Below, piece after piece: positions 54,357 to 64,000 of a stretch of 64,000 nucleotides of DNA. This DNA is from Microbacterium saccharophilum (GTDB lineage: Bacteria; Actinomycetota; Actinomycetes; Actinomycetales; Microbacteriaceae): contig NZ_BKAH01000004.1 in the NCBI RefSeq assembly GCF_007992455.1, forward strand, positions 62,001-126,000, written 5' to 3'. A program made the translations under genes and the position numbers. Numbering within the stretch: position 1 is the stretch's first letter; every line of letters begins with the position of its first letter. The notes beneath the pieces were generated by a model that saw nothing but the letters and a program-made list of their open reading frames with translations, did not search any database and was not told where the DNA came from.

Positions 54357-54731
54357 CTACTCCTGGACCTCCCAGACGGGACCTGGCTCCACGGCCCACT
54401 CCACGAACGAGCGCGCGCGCCCGTCTTCGGCGAACTCGATGACCCAGAGGTTCGCGTACACGCTGCCGCCGGCGTAATCGGTGCGCCCCTGGATGATGCC
54501 GGTGCCGGCGGTGAGCGCCAGGGGCGCACCCTCGAACGTCCAGGTTCCCGGCTCGTCCCGGTGCGCTCGCCAGCCCGCGACGATGGCGTCGGCTCCGACC
54601 CATGGCTCCGCGTCCCAGGGACTTCCGGCGTAGGTGGCGTCGTCGGTGAACAGGGCACGGATGTCGTCCGGCTCGTTCGACTGCCAGGCGACGAGGTAGC
54701 GGTCGAGCCAGTTCTGCAGAATGTCGTCCAT
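54357..54731 (-). CDS. SnoaL/NTF2-like protein
   Basis: A 124-residue alpha+beta protein. The NTF2-type opening helix (ILQNWLDRYLVAWQSNEPDDI) is followed by LFTDDATYAGSPW and later TGIIQGRTDYAGGSVYANLWVIEF. Such folds serve many small-molecule enzymes and binding proteins, so function cannot be told. The ATG at 54731 has a TAGACC box 6 nt upstream on the complement. It lies between the convergent end of parE and the tail of parC, an insertion in the topoisomerase locus. Confidence 0.85.
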   Translation of the reverse strand: MDDILQNWLDRYLVAWQSNEPDDIRALFTDDATYAGSPWDAEPWVGADAIVAGWRAHRDEPGTWTFEGAPLALTAGTGIIQGRTDYAGGSVYANLWVIEFAEDGRARSFVEWAVEPGPVWEVQE

Positions 54732-54750
54732 CCCGCAGGTCTACCTTAGG

Positions 54751-54799
54751 GTGCCGACAGCGGTGCCGACAGCGGTGCCGACAGCGGCGTCGGACAGCG
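54751..54799. repeat. 12-bp tandem repeat downstream of parC
   Basis: GTGCCGACAGCG occurs three times in a row (54751-54786), followed by the diverged unit GCGTCGGACAGCG (54787-54799) and GCGTCGGCGATC. The array lies in the 78-nt gap between parC and the SnoaL-like gene, immediately after the parC stop in its reading direction. Confidence 0.8.
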
Positions 54800-54809
54800 G
54801 CGTCGGCGA

Positions 54810-57266
54810 TCAGCCGACGACGGTGCCGATCGCGCCGATGACCGCCTCGAGCGGCTGCCCCGAGGCGTCCCGCTTCGCGCCGGCTGCCGGCAGGGCGCGC
54901 ACGGCGCCGTCCGTGCCGACGGCGCGTGGGTCGGAGCCGACCCAGGCGAGGGTCAGCGTGTCCTCGCCCTTCAGGAACCGCTGGGCGCGCACACCGCCGG
55001 TGGCGCGACCCTTGGCCGGGAACTCCGCCAGCGCGGTGACCTTGCCGCTGCCGGGGTCGGCGCCGGCGAGGGCCTGGTTGGACCCGGCGATCGTGACGAC
55101 GACGGCATCCTCATCCCCGGGTGCGACGGTGCCGAAGAAGACGACGCTCTCGCCGTCCGCGACCCGGATGCCGGCCATTCCGCCGGCGGAGCGGCCCTGC
55201 GGGCGGACGGCGTCCGCCCCGAAGCGCAGCAGCTGCGCGTCCGTCGTCGCGAAGACGAGTTCGACGTCGTCCGGCGCCGGGGCCGCGCCGACGACGCGGT
55301 CACCGTCCTTCAGCGCGATGATCTCGACGTCGTGCTTCGTCCCGAGCTCGGTGGCCGCGACGCGCTTGACGACGCCCTGGGCCGTGCCGATCGCGATGAC
55401 CGGCGCCTCGACGAGCGGCACGACCGCGACGACGTGCTCGCCGCCGGAGAGCCCGAGGTACTGGTCGGCCTTCGTACCGGCGGCCAGCTGCACCGAGTTG
55501 CCGGGGACGGACGGCAGGTCGACGGGGGAGAAGCGGATGAGGCGCCCGGCCGAGGTCACGGCACCCAGGTCGCCGCGGGTCGTCGCATCGACGCCGGAGC
55601 GGACAGCGTCGTGCTTCGAACGGCGCGCCGGCGGGACGATGCCGCCGCCGAGGGTGTCGACGGCGAGCTCGGCGCGCACCATCCGGCCCGTCGCGGAGAG
55701 GAACACACGGCACGGGGCGTCGGCGATCTGGAGGTCGGCCGGCGCGGCGGCCCGCGAGCGGGAGGCGACGGGTCCGCCGTTGAGGAGCAGGGTGCGCCGT
55801 GGCGTCCCGTAGGCGTCGGCGGCGGCATCCAGCTCCCGCGCGACCTGCGCGCGCAGCAGGGTGTCGCTGGCCAGCAGCTCCTCGAGGTGCGCGATCTCCG
55901 CCTTCAGCGCGTCGCGCTCGGTCTCCAGCTCGACACGGGAGAACTTCGTGAGACGGCGCAGCCGCAGCTCGAGGATGTACTCCGCCTGCGCCTCGGACAG
56001 GTCGAACACGTCGCGGAGACGCTGCCGCGCCTGCTCGGAGTCGTCGGAGGTCCTGATGACCTGGATGACCTCGTCGATGTCGAGGATCGCGATGAGGAGA
56101 CCCTCGACGAGGTGCAGGCGCTCCTGCCGGCGGCCGAGGCGGTGACGGGAACGACGGGTGACGACCTGGATGCGGTGGTCGAGGTAGACGCGGAGGAGCT
56201 CCTTGAGTCCGAGCGTCTGCGGCTGCCCGTCGACGAGCGCGACGTTGTTGATGCCGAAGGAGTCCTCCAGCGGGGTCAGCCGGTACAGCTGCTCGAGCAC
56301 GGCGGCCGGGTCGAAGCCCGTCTTGATGCCGATGACCAGGCGCAGTCCGTGGTTGCGGTCGGTGAGGTCGGTGACGTCGGCGATGCCGGTGAGCTTCTTC
56401 GCGCCGACGGCATCCTTGATCTTCTCGATGACCCGTTCGGGGCCCACCATGTACGGCAGCTCCGTCACGACGAGGCCGGTTCGGCGGGGCCCGACCGACT
56501 CGATCGACACCTTCGCGCGGGTGCGGAACGAGCCCCGCCCGCTCGCGTAGGCGTCCTTCACGCCGTCCAGGCCGACGATGACGCCGCCGCCGGGCAGGTC
56601 GGGGCCGGGCACGAACTCCATGAGCTCATCGAGCGTCGCGTCGGGGTGGTCGAGGAGGTGGACTGCGGCGGCGACGACCTCGATGAGGTTGTGCGGTGCC
56701 ATGTTCGTCGCCATGCCGACCGCGATGCCGGTCGTGCCGTTGACGAGGAGGTTCGGGAACGCAGCCGCCAGCACCTCGGGCTGCTGGAACTGGCCGTCGT
56801 AGTTCGGGATGAAGTCGACGACGTCCTCGTCGAGGTTCTCCGCCAGCGCGAGGGCCGCGGGTGCGAGCCGCGCCTCGGTGTAGCGGGCGGCGGCGGGGCC
56901 GTCGTCGAGGGAGCCGAAGTTGCCGTGGCCGTCCACGAGCGGGACCCGCAGGGCGAAGTCCTGCGCGAGGCGAACGAGGGCGTCGTAGATGGCGGAGTCG
57001 CCGTGCGGGTGCAGCTTGCCCATGACCTCGCCGACGACTCGCGCGCTCTTGACGTGACCGCGGTCGGGGCGGAGGCCCATCTCCGCCATCTGGTACAGGA
57101 TGCGGCGCTGCACGGGCTTGAGCCCGTCGCGCGCGTCGGGCAGTGCGCGGGAGTAGATGACGGAGTACGCGTACTCCAGGAACGACCCCTGCATCTCCGC
57201 GGAGACGTCGACGTCTTCGATGCGTCCCTCGTCGATGGGCGCGGGTTCGGTGCGCGAAGCTGCCAT
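54810..57266 (-). CDS. parC: DNA topoisomerase IV subunit A
   Basis: DNA-cutting subunit of topoisomerase IV. The 818-residue protein has the winged-helix core with [12 protein letters not shown] near residue 46, the quinolone-region [18 protein letters not shown], and the catalytic Tyr in [12 protein letters not shown] near 129. After a coiled-coil tower (near 420-490) comes a beta-pinwheel C-terminal domain. No GyrA box of the QRRGGKG type is present, which supports topoisomerase IV rather than gyrase. The ATG at 57266 was chosen on homology of the N-terminus; GGAGG lies about 13 nt upstream, slightly far. Confidence 0.92.
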   Translation of the reverse strand: MAASRTEPAPIDEGRIEDVDVSAEMQGSFLEYAYSVIYSRALPDARDGLKPVQRRILYQMAEMGLRPDRGHVKSARVVGEVMGKLHPHGDSAIYDALVRLAQDFALRVPLVDGHGNFGSLDDGPAAARYTEARLAPAALALAENLDEDVVDFIPNYDGQFQQPEVLAAAFPNLLVNGTTGIAVGMATNMAPHNLIEVVAAAVHLLDHPDATLDELMEFVPGPDLPGGGVIVGLDGVKDAYASGRGSFRTRAKVSIESVGPRRTGLVVTELPYMVGPERVIEKIKDAVGAKKLTGIADVTDLTDRNHGLRLVIGIKTGFDPAAVLEQLYRLTPLEDSFGINNVALVDGQPQTLGLKELLRVYLDHRIQVVTRRSRHRLGRRQERLHLVEGLLIAILDIDEVIQVIRTSDDSEQARQRLRDVFDLSEAQAEYILELRLRRLTKFSRVELETERDALKAEIAHLEELLASDTLLRAQVARELDAAADAYGTPRRTLLLNGGPVASRSRAAAPADLQIADAPCRVFLSATGRMVRAELAVDTLGGGIVPPARRSKHDAVRSGVDATTRGDLGAVTSAGRLIRFSPVDLPSVPGNSVQLAAGTKADQYLGLSGGEHVVAVVPLVEAPVIAIGTAQGVVKRVAATELGTKHDVEIIALKDGDRVVGAAPAPDDVELVFATTDAQLLRFGADAVRPQGRSAGGMAGIRVADGESVVFFGTVAPGDEDAVVVTIAGSNQALAGADPGSGKVTALAEFPAKGRATGGVRAQRFLKGEDTLTLAWVGSDPRAVGTDGAVRALPAAGAKRDASGQPLEAVIGAIGTVVG

Positions 57267-57330
57267 GGAACTGAGGGGTCCTCCGGTGACGGGAAAAGAG
57301 GCCCGTCCGCCGTGTGCGAGACTGGCCCCG

Positions 57331-58461
57331 ATGTCTCTCAGCCTACCCGCGGACCCGCCGTCGGCCCGGAGCCTCACCGGTGTCGTGCCGCAGGTCCTGG
57401 CCTCGATGTCGGGCGGAGCGGACTGGTTCCCGTCGGCCCGGTCGGCGGTCATCCTCGTTGTGGACGGCCTCGGCCGCGGCAACCTCGCCGCGCGCGCCGG
57501 GCACGCGCGCTTCCTCGCGCAGCGCATGGCGAAGAAGGACTCCGCCCGCACGGTCTTCCCGTCGACGACCGCCGTCGCCCTGACGAGCCTCCTGACGGGG
57601 GTGGATGCCGGCGTGCACGGCATCGTCGGCTACCGCGCACGGGTGCCCGGCACCGACAGCGCACCGAACCAGCTGAAGGGATGGGAGACCGACGGGCTCG
57701 ACCCGATGACATGGCAGCGCGCCGAGCCGCTCCTCGCCCGGGAGTCCGCGGCCGGCCGGCCCTGCTTCGTCGTGTCGCGGCCGTTGTACGCGGGCACCGG
57801 CTTCACACGCGCCATCCAGCGCGGCGCGACGTTCGTCGGCGCCGCGCACCTCACCGAGCGGGTCGCGCAGGCGGCGGCGCTCGCGGACCACGACGGGGCG
57901 CTGGTCTACCTGTACGCGCCGGAGCTCGACACGATCGGCCATGCGCAGGGGTGGGAGAGCGCGGCGTGGACCTCGAGCCTCGAGTCCGTCGACGCGGCCG
58001 CGCGCCTCCTCGAGGAGCGCCTCCCGCGCGACGTCGGCGCGCTGGTCACCGCCGACCACGGGATGGTCGATGTGCCGCGCCACCGCCAGATCCTCCTGGG
58101 CGACGGCGAGCCCCTCCTGGACGGCGTGCGCCTCGTGGCGGGGGAGCCGAGGATGCTGCACCTGTACGCCGAGGACGGCGAGGCGGCCGGCGTACTGGCC
58201 CGCTGGCGCGCGGCGGAGTCGCACCGCTCCTGGGTGATGGGACGGGACGAGGCGGTCTCCGCCGGGCTGTTCGGTCCGGAGGTCGACCCGGCCGTGGCGC
58301 CGCGGATCGGCGATGTGCTCGTCGCCGCACGGTCAGCGGTGGTGTACTACGACGACCGTCTCGCGGACAGGAAGCCGCAGAACATGATCGGCCAGCACGG
58401 GTCCCTGACCGATCAGGAGCGGATCGTCCCGCTCATCCGCCTCGGCGCGTTCGCGCGCTGA
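57331..58461 (+). CDS. Alkaline-phosphatase-superfamily nucleotide pyrophosphatase/phosphodiesterase
   Basis: A 376-residue hydrolase with the metal Asp in [13 protein letters not shown] near residue 43, the nucleophile Thr in [15 protein letters not shown] near 82, [11 protein letters not shown] near 205 and [10 protein letters not shown] near 242. These fit the phosphodiesterase/nucleotide pyrophosphatase branch. There is no signal peptide, so it is probably cytoplasmic; the substrate is unknown. The ATG at 57331 has a GAGACT box 7 nt upstream. It is divergent from parC and ends 7 nt from the convergent sepH. Confidence 0.86.
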   Translation: MSLSLPADPPSARSLTGVVPQVLASMSGGADWFPSARSAVILVVDGLGRGNLAARAGHARFLAQRMAKKDSARTVFPSTTAVALTSLLTGVDAGVHGIVGYRARVPGTDSAPNQLKGWETDGLDPMTWQRAEPLLARESAAGRPCFVVSRPLYAGTGFTRAIQRGATFVGAAHLTERVAQAAALADHDGALVYLYAPELDTIGHAQGWESAAWTSSLESVDAAARLLEERLPRDVGALVTADHGMVDVPRHRQILLGDGEPLLDGVRLVAGEPRMLHLYAEDGEAAGVLARWRAAESHRSWVMGRDEAVSAGLFGPEVDPAVAPRIGDVLVAARSAVVYYDDRLADRKPQNMIGQHGSLTDQERIVPLIRLGAFAR

Positions 58462-58468
58462 GACGGGC

Positions 58469-59497
58469 TCAGCCGTCTTCCGTGCGTGCCCCGAAGACGA
58501 TCTCATCCCAGGACGGCATCGACGTGCGCCCCTTGCGCTTGCCGAGGTCGGCCGTGGTCGCCTCATCGGGCCGCGGCTGCTCGACGGACTCCGGCTCGGG
58601 GACGATGTCGTCGTATCCGGGCTCGAGCGCATCGAAGAGGGCGACCGGCGCGTGCGGATGGGCATCGGCGTGCTCGTCCGACGGCATGGGCTCGCGCTGA
58701 CCACGGCGACGCCGCAGCGCCTCCAGCAGGTCGGCGGTCTCCGCCGAGGTCACACCCTGGTCGGGCGCCCGCTTGATGGCGGCCTCCTGCACGGCCGCCG
58801 TGGCGGGCGTGCGCAGCTCGGGCTGGTCGTCGGCGTCCGCCTCGACGATGCGCCGCGGTCCGAACGCCCCGCTGTCGAAGCGCGAGGCATCCTTCAGCGG
58901 CGAGAAGTCGAGAGCGCGCAGCCGGGGGATGAGGCCCTCCGGCAGGGACCCCTGCCGGGAGAGCTGCACGGCGTCGGAGTTCTGCGGCGCGAGCGTGGAG
59001 CGGCGCGGGTCGAACGACCAGCGGGCATCGTGATCGACCTCGTTCGCGACGAACTCGAGCTTCACGACCCACCCGGTCTGCTCGCGCCAGCTCGACCAGC
59101 GCTCACCCGACGCGCCCGCCTCGGCGAGCTTCGCACGCACGGCCGCGCCGAAGGTCGGCTGGGCATCGGGTTCGATGTCGCCGCCCATGAGGACGGGGAC
59201 GGCGAGGGCCTGCCCCACGATGTGGTCGCGCTCCGCGAGCACGGGGCCTTCGTAGCGGGCGACGTCTTCGACCCGCACGCCGAGCAGCGCCGCCACCTCT
59301 TCGGCCGACAGGCCGGAGCGGATGTGGGACTGGATCTCACGGGGACTCGGGCGAGCCGCGCGCGGCTCCGCATCGCGTGGCGCGCGGCGCAGCTGCGCCC
59401 GCAGCGTCTCGTCGACGGGCAGCGTGAAACGCTCCCCGGACTCCGTGGCGAGGACGAGGATGCCCTCTTCGGTCCCGATGACTTTGAGCTGCTCCAT
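58469..59497 (-). CDS. sepH: Septation protein SepH
   Basis: A DUF3071-family cell-division protein; in Streptomyces and mycobacteria SepH binds FtsZ and promotes filament assembly. The 342-residue protein has the conserved N-terminal domain (MEQLKVIGTEEGILVLATES) with a helix-turn-helix-like SAEEVAALLGVRVEDVARYEGPV near residue 72, then a variable acidic linker and the C-terminal motif KRKGRTSMPSWDEIVFG. The ATG at 59497 has GGGAGGGG about 8 nt upstream. It converges with the phosphodiesterase gene and is divergent from the DUF4193 gene. Confidence 0.93.
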   Translation of the reverse strand: MEQLKVIGTEEGILVLATESGERFTLPVDETLRAQLRRAPRDAEPRAARPSPREIQSHIRSGLSAEEVAALLGVRVEDVARYEGPVLAERDHIVGQALAVPVLMGGDIEPDAQPTFGAAVRAKLAEAGASGERWSSWREQTGWVVKLEFVANEVDHDARWSFDPRRSTLAPQNSDAVQLSRQGSLPEGLIPRLRALDFSPLKDASRFDSGAFGPRRIVEADADDQPELRTPATAAVQEAAIKRAPDQGVTSAETADLLEALRRRRGQREPMPSDEHADAHPHAPVALFDALEPGYDDIVPEPESVEQPRPDEATTADLGKRKGRTSMPSWDEIVFGARTEDG

Positions 59498-59710
59498 GCG
59501 AAACACCCCTCCCGATCCTGCGTGTGCGGCCCATGCTGTCACAGCGCTCGCCCGTCGCCGGGAATATCGAGGGCGCGCCGTGAGTTTCAGGGGACGCATC
59601 GATGAGAGGGCGCCCCACCCGAGCCGCATTTGCGAAAAGCACCTCGGTCATGCAAACTATCGCCGCCCCATCGGGCCCACAGCACCTCCCGGAAGTAGAG
59701 ACCTTCGAGC

Positions 59711-60004
59711 ATGGCTACGGATTACGACGCCCCCCGCAAGACCGAAGACGACAGCGAGTCGATCGAGGCCCTGAAGGAGCGCGTCCCCGACAAGATGTCC
59801 GGCGCCGTCGACAACGAGGATGCCGACAACCCGTCCGGCTTCGAGCTGCCCGGTGCGGACCTTTCCGACCTCGAGCTCGACGTCGTCGTGCTGCCCCCGC
59901 AGGAGGACGAGTTCACCTGTGTCGAGTGCTTCCTCGTCAAGCACCGCACCCAGATCGACCACGAGACCGGCGCCGGCGCGATCTGCGTGGAGTGCGCGGC
60001 CTGA
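59711..60004 (+). CDS. DUF4193 domain-containing protein
   Basis: A 97-residue, very acidic protein of a conserved actinobacterial family. The C-terminus carries two Cys pairs, CVEC (about residue 69) and CVEC (about 93), which can bind zinc. The DELDVVVLPPQEDEFTC-like central part is typical. Function unknown; the form suggests an RNA-polymerase- or nucleic-acid-linked zinc protein, which is only inference. The ATG at 59711 opens ATDYDAPRKTEDD, the family consensus start. It is divergent from sepH and converges with the DUF3093 gene. Confidence 0.92.
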   Translation: MATDYDAPRKTEDDSESIEALKERVPDKMSGAVDNEDADNPSGFELPGADLSDLELDVVVLPPQEDEFTCVECFLVKHRTQIDHETGAGAICVECAA

Positions 60005-60015
60005 TCTCCGCCGCG

Positions 60016-60489
60016 TCAGCGCACTGACTGTGCGCGACGGATCGCCGCGATCACCCGGTCGGGCGTGCGCGTCGAGAAGACCCATTCGGTGACGGGATCC
60101 TCCGCATCCCGGACCGGGACCCGCACCACGCCGTCGACCCCGCCGCGCAGCAGATGCCAGGCGTCACGGCTGAGCCCGGGCCCGCGCGCCTGACGGGCGT
60201 CCTCCCCGGTCGCGCCGACGGGGTCGCCGAGGTCCGCGACGTCGATGTGCGCGCGGCCGACGCGGAGCTCGCCCCCGTGGACGGCGACGACCGGCGCCAT
60301 GAGGATCATCCCCGCCACGAGCGCGATCCCCGCGACGGCTCCGATGACCAGAGCGAGCGTCGCGTCGATCGGCACGAAGACGAGCGCGATCATGGGACCG
60401 CCCACCGCGGCGCCCACGAGCGCCCAGAGCGAGGGGCTCAGGCGCTCCCGATACCCGGCGGCTGCGGGCCGCGTGCCGGCTGCGGTCAT
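60016..60489 (-). CDS. DUF3093 domain-containing membrane protein
   Basis: A 157-residue protein with YRERLSPSLW at the start, two membrane helices (ALVGAAVGGPMIALVFVPI and LALVIGAVAGIALVAGMILM, residues about 22-62) and a soluble C-terminal domain ending in WVFSTRTPDRVIAAI. The pattern is that of the actinobacterial DUF3093 family, which is regularly found next to dut as here. Function unknown. ATG at 60489 is preferred; an ATG at 60495 adds two residues. It is divergent from dut, 18 nt away. Confidence 0.9.
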   Translation of the reverse strand: MTAAGTRPAAAGYRERLSPSLWALVGAAVGGPMIALVFVPIDATLALVIGAVAGIALVAGMILMAPVVAVHGGELRVGRAHIDVADLGDPVGATGEDARQARGPGLSRDAWHLLRGGVDGVVRVPVRDAEDPVTEWVFSTRTPDRVIAAIRRAQSVR

Positions 60490-60507
60490 GTGCATTAGCC
60501 TCATCTG

Positions 60508-60957
60508 GTGATCGAATCCGTGGACGTTCCCATTATCGCGTCGCAGGTTCCCGTCTACGCACACCCCGGCGACGCGGGGGCCGACCTGGTCTCCGCCGAA
60601 TCGGTCCGTCTGGAGCCCGGCCGTCGCGCGCTCGTCGGCACGGGGGTACGCATCGCCCTCCCCGACGGGTACGTGGCCTTCGTCGTGCCGCGCAGCGGCC
60701 TGGCGGCCAAGCACGGGATCACGATCGTCAACGCGCCCGGCACCGTGGACGCCGGATACCGCGGCGAGATCAAGGTGTCCCTTCTGAACACCGACCTCGA
60801 CAGCGCGTTCGACATCGCCCCCGGCGACCGCATCGCCCAGCTCATCGTGATGCCGGTCCCGCGCGCCACCTTCCTCCCGGTCACGACCCTCGAGGGCAGC
60901 GCCCGCGGCGACGGCGGGTTCGGGTCCACCGGCATCACGACAGGAGCCGCCTCATGA
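60508..60957 (+). CDS. dut: dUTP diphosphatase
   Basis: Hydrolyses dUTP to dUMP, keeping uracil out of DNA. The 149-residue trimeric-type enzyme has all five motifs: DAGADL, PRSGLAAKHGI, NAPGTVDAGYRGEI, PGDRIAQL and RGDGGFGSTG. GTG at 60508 lies 6 nt after a TAGCCT box (60496-60501), so the mRNA is probably leaderless. The stop overlaps the DUF3710 gene as ATGA. Confidence 0.96.
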   Translation: MIESVDVPIIASQVPVYAHPGDAGADLVSAESVRLEPGRRALVGTGVRIALPDGYVAFVVPRSGLAAKHGITIVNAPGTVDAGYRGEIKVSLLNTDLDSAFDIAPGDRIAQLIVMPVPRATFLPVTTLEGSARGDGGFGSTGITTGAAS

Positions 60958-61538
60958 GCGACGACATCACCGACGGCGGCACCGCCGACCGCGCCAGCAC
61001 CGGACCCTTCGACGAGTCCGAGGCCAATCCCGTCCGGCCGTACATCGACCTCGGCGGCATCAAGATCCTTCCGCGCGAGGGCTTGAACCTCCGCCTCGAG
61101 GTGGAGGAGCAGACCAAGCGCATCGTGGCGGTCGGACTCGACTACGCCGGCTCGACCCTGCAGGTGCAGCCGTTCGCGGCGCCCCGGTCGACGGGGCTGT
61201 GGGATGAGACACGTGACCAGATCCGCCAGCAGATCCGTCAGCAGGGCGGGCGCGTCGAGGAGCGCGAGGGGCCGCTGGGCCACGAGCTGCTCGCCGAGGT
61301 GCCGGTCGTCGCCGGAGCGGACGGCACGGCGGGCAAGCGCCTCGCGCGGTTCGTCGGCGTCGACGGTCCGCGCTGGTTCCTGCGCGGCGTGATCGGGGGC
61401 GCGGCCACGAGCGACGTCGAAGCGGCGGCGCAGGTCGAGGACCTCTTCCGCTCCATCGTCGTCGTCCGGGGCGGCACGCCGATGCCGCCGCGCGATCTCA
61501 TCCCACTGAAGATGCCGGCCTCGCCGGGCACGGCATGA
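60954..61538 (+). CDS. DUF3710 domain-containing protein
   Basis: A 194-residue soluble protein of the actinobacterial DUF3710 family, conserved after dut. It starts acidic and then shows YIDLGGIKILPREGLNLRLE, TKRIVAVGLDYAGSTLQVQ and DGPRWFLRGVIGG. Function is not known. It overlaps dut and the following DUF3159 gene by four bases each, so the three are translated as one unit. Confidence 0.92.
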   Translation: MSDDITDGGTADRASTGPFDESEANPVRPYIDLGGIKILPREGLNLRLEVEEQTKRIVAVGLDYAGSTLQVQPFAAPRSTGLWDETRDQIRQQIRQQGGRVEEREGPLGHELLAEVPVVAGADGTAGKRLARFVGVDGPRWFLRGVIGGAATSDVEAAAQVEDLFRSIVVVRGGTPMPPRDLIPLKMPASPGTA

Positions 61539-62263
61539 GCGAACCGCGGGACCCCGACCCGCAGCCCACGGCCGCGGAGATCTTCGGGCAGGCCCTCGGC
61601 GGCGCCGCCCGAAAGGCCGGGCTGGACCCCGCCAAGGAGGCCAGCACGGGACACGTCGTGTGGTCGGCGATGGGCGGATGGCGGGGCGTCGCGGAGTCCG
61701 TCATCCCGGGGCTCGTCTTTATCGTGGTCTACACGCTCACGATCGACCCCGACTCCGGCGACGGCGACCTGTGGCTCTCGCTGGGCCTGTCGGTCGGCAT
61801 CGCCGCCGTCTTCACCATCGCCCGGCTGATCGCCCGCCAGCCGGTGAGTGCGGCGATCGGCGGACTCCTCGCGGCCGCCGTCGCGGCCGCCTTCGCGGTC
61901 TTCACCGGCGACGCCGCCAACAACTTCATCCCCGGCTTCATCACGAACGCGGTCTACGGCACCGCCCTGCTGATCTCGGCCCTCCTCGGGTGGTCCCTCA
62001 TCGGCCTGGCCGCCGGATTCCTCATGGGGGAGGGCACAGCCTGGCGCGCGGACAAGCGCAAGCGGCGCGTCTTCTCCTGGCTCGCGATCGCCTGGGCGGC
62101 GCTGTTCTTCCTGCGCCTCGGCGTGCAGCTGCCGTTCTACCTCGCCGACGATGTGACGACGCTCGGCACCCTCAAACTCGTTATGGGCCTGCCGCTGTTC
62201 GCGCCGCTCGTGGCCGTCACCTGGCTCGCCGTCCGCGCACTCTACGGGCGCCGCGACGCATGA
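61535..62263 (+). CDS. DUF3159 domain-containing membrane protein
   Basis: A 242-residue membrane protein with about six helices (for example LVFIVVYTLTI near 60, a pair at 75-125, LISALLGWSLIGLAAGFLMG near 150, AWAALFFLRLGVQ near 185, and one at the end). It belongs to the actinobacterial DUF3159 family, which forms a conserved string with dut and DUF3710. Function unknown. Its TGA lies two bases before a perfect 28-bp palindrome. Confidence 0.92.
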   Translation: MSEPRDPDPQPTAAEIFGQALGGAARKAGLDPAKEASTGHVVWSAMGGWRGVAESVIPGLVFIVVYTLTIDPDSGDGDLWLSLGLSVGIAAVFTIARLIARQPVSAAIGGLLAAAVAAAFAVFTGDAANNFIPGFITNAVYGTALLISALLGWSLIGLAAGFLMGEGTAWRADKRKRRVFSWLAIAWAALFFLRLGVQLPFYLADDVTTLGTLKLVMGLPLFAPLVAVTWLAVRALYGRRDA

Positions 62264-62264
62264 T

Positions 62265-62292
62265 AGATTTATCTTGATATCAAGATAAATCT
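62265..62292. promoter_or_regulatory. Perfect 28-bp AT-rich palindrome upstream of aconitase
   Basis: AGATTTATCTTGAT (62265-62278) is followed directly by its exact reverse complement (62279-62292). It is AT-rich in GC-rich surroundings and has no loop, so it looks like the binding site of a dimeric regulator rather than a terminator. The inner part TCTTGATATCAAGA resembles MarR-family operators. A weak TAGGCC box at 62306-62311 would place the palindrome over the -35 region of the aconitase promoter, which suggests repression. Confidence 0.7.
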
Positions 62293-62396
62293 TCCCGGTC
62301 ACGGTTAGGCCGTCCTCACTGGCACGGGGCGCCGAGGGCAGGGAAGATGAAGGGCGGGGCCCCAGTCCCGTGAATCGCCGACGAAGGAGACCAGAC

Positions 62397-64000
<1,604 letters not shown>

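Noticed and set aside
54751..54799. CRISPR array
   Set aside because: The units are contiguous without spacers and only 12 bp long, and there are no cas genes.
52275..57266. gyrB/gyrA identity for the topoisomerase genes
   Set aside because: The A subunit lacks a recognisable GyrA box and the genes sit away from any dnaA/dnaN/recF block, so topoisomerase IV is more likely.

Overview
The window is a 64 kb piece of chromosome from a high-GC Gram-positive bacterium, most likely a Microbacteriaceae member close to Microbacterium. This rests on the GC-rich codon use, on gene blocks typical of Actinobacteria (dusB-dgt-dnaG, fasR-fabD-fabH-acpP-fabF, glnA2-glnE-glnA1, sucB-lpdA-pepA, parE/parC, sepH, dut-DUF3710-DUF3159) and on lineage families such as DUF3145, DUF4191, DUF4193, DUF3093 and DUF7455. 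It is core housekeeping DNA. I see no prophage, insertion sequence, CRISPR array or resistance island. The species assignment is an inference from gene content, not a database match.

Layout. 1-9 kb: the tail of an unknown gene, a DsbA-like thiol oxidoreductase, glutathione peroxidase, the dusB-dgt-dnaG operon, an orphan degenerate ABC ATPase, tRNA-Asn, a repeat cluster, a tandem-domain universal stress protein and peptide deformylase. 9-19 kb: a DMT-type membrane protein, a CAT-anticodon tRNA, DUF3145, then on the minus strand the type II fatty-acid cluster (fabD, fabH, acpP, fabF) behind its PucR-type regulator fasR and the pyruvate dehydrogenase E1 gene aceE. 19-28 kb: tRNA-Val, two amino-acid permeases, a zinc-ribbon protein, a family A DNA polymerase paralogue, a DUF4012 protein next to a LAATG surface protein, RNase P RNA and polyphosphate glucokinase. 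28-40 kb: nitrogen genes (glnA2, glnE, glnA1), a TPC-type metal P-type ATPase and an ABC exporter. 40-47 kb: two unknown membrane proteins, sucB, lpdA, pepA and a PAC2 protein. 47-52 kb: the principal sigma factor, a CofE-type ligase and two tandem ATP-grasp enzymes. 52-64 kb: topoisomerase IV (parE, parC), a phosphodiesterase-like enzyme, sepH, dut and its neighbours, and the start of aconitase.

How the genes work together. aceE makes acetyl-CoA directly upstream of the fatty-acid regulator and genes that use it. sucB and lpdA supply the E2 and E3 subunits of the 2-oxo-acid dehydrogenases, and aconitase continues the same carbon flow. glnA1 carries the adenylylation tyrosine that GlnE would modify, and its promoter carries a well-formed two-box GlnR-type operator. 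dnaG, parE/parC and the polymerase paralogue serve DNA replication and topology.

Most notable non-textbook signals: a perfect 28-bp AT-rich palindrome before aconitase; a ligase trio (CofE-like plus twin ATP-grasp proteins) behind sigA; an orphan ABC ATPase lacking both the catalytic glutamate and the H-loop histidine; a possible small RNA near 7.65 kb; repeated intergenic inverted motifs; and a recurring TAnnnT box 6-8 nt before the start codon of about fifteen genes, which points to widespread leaderless transcription.
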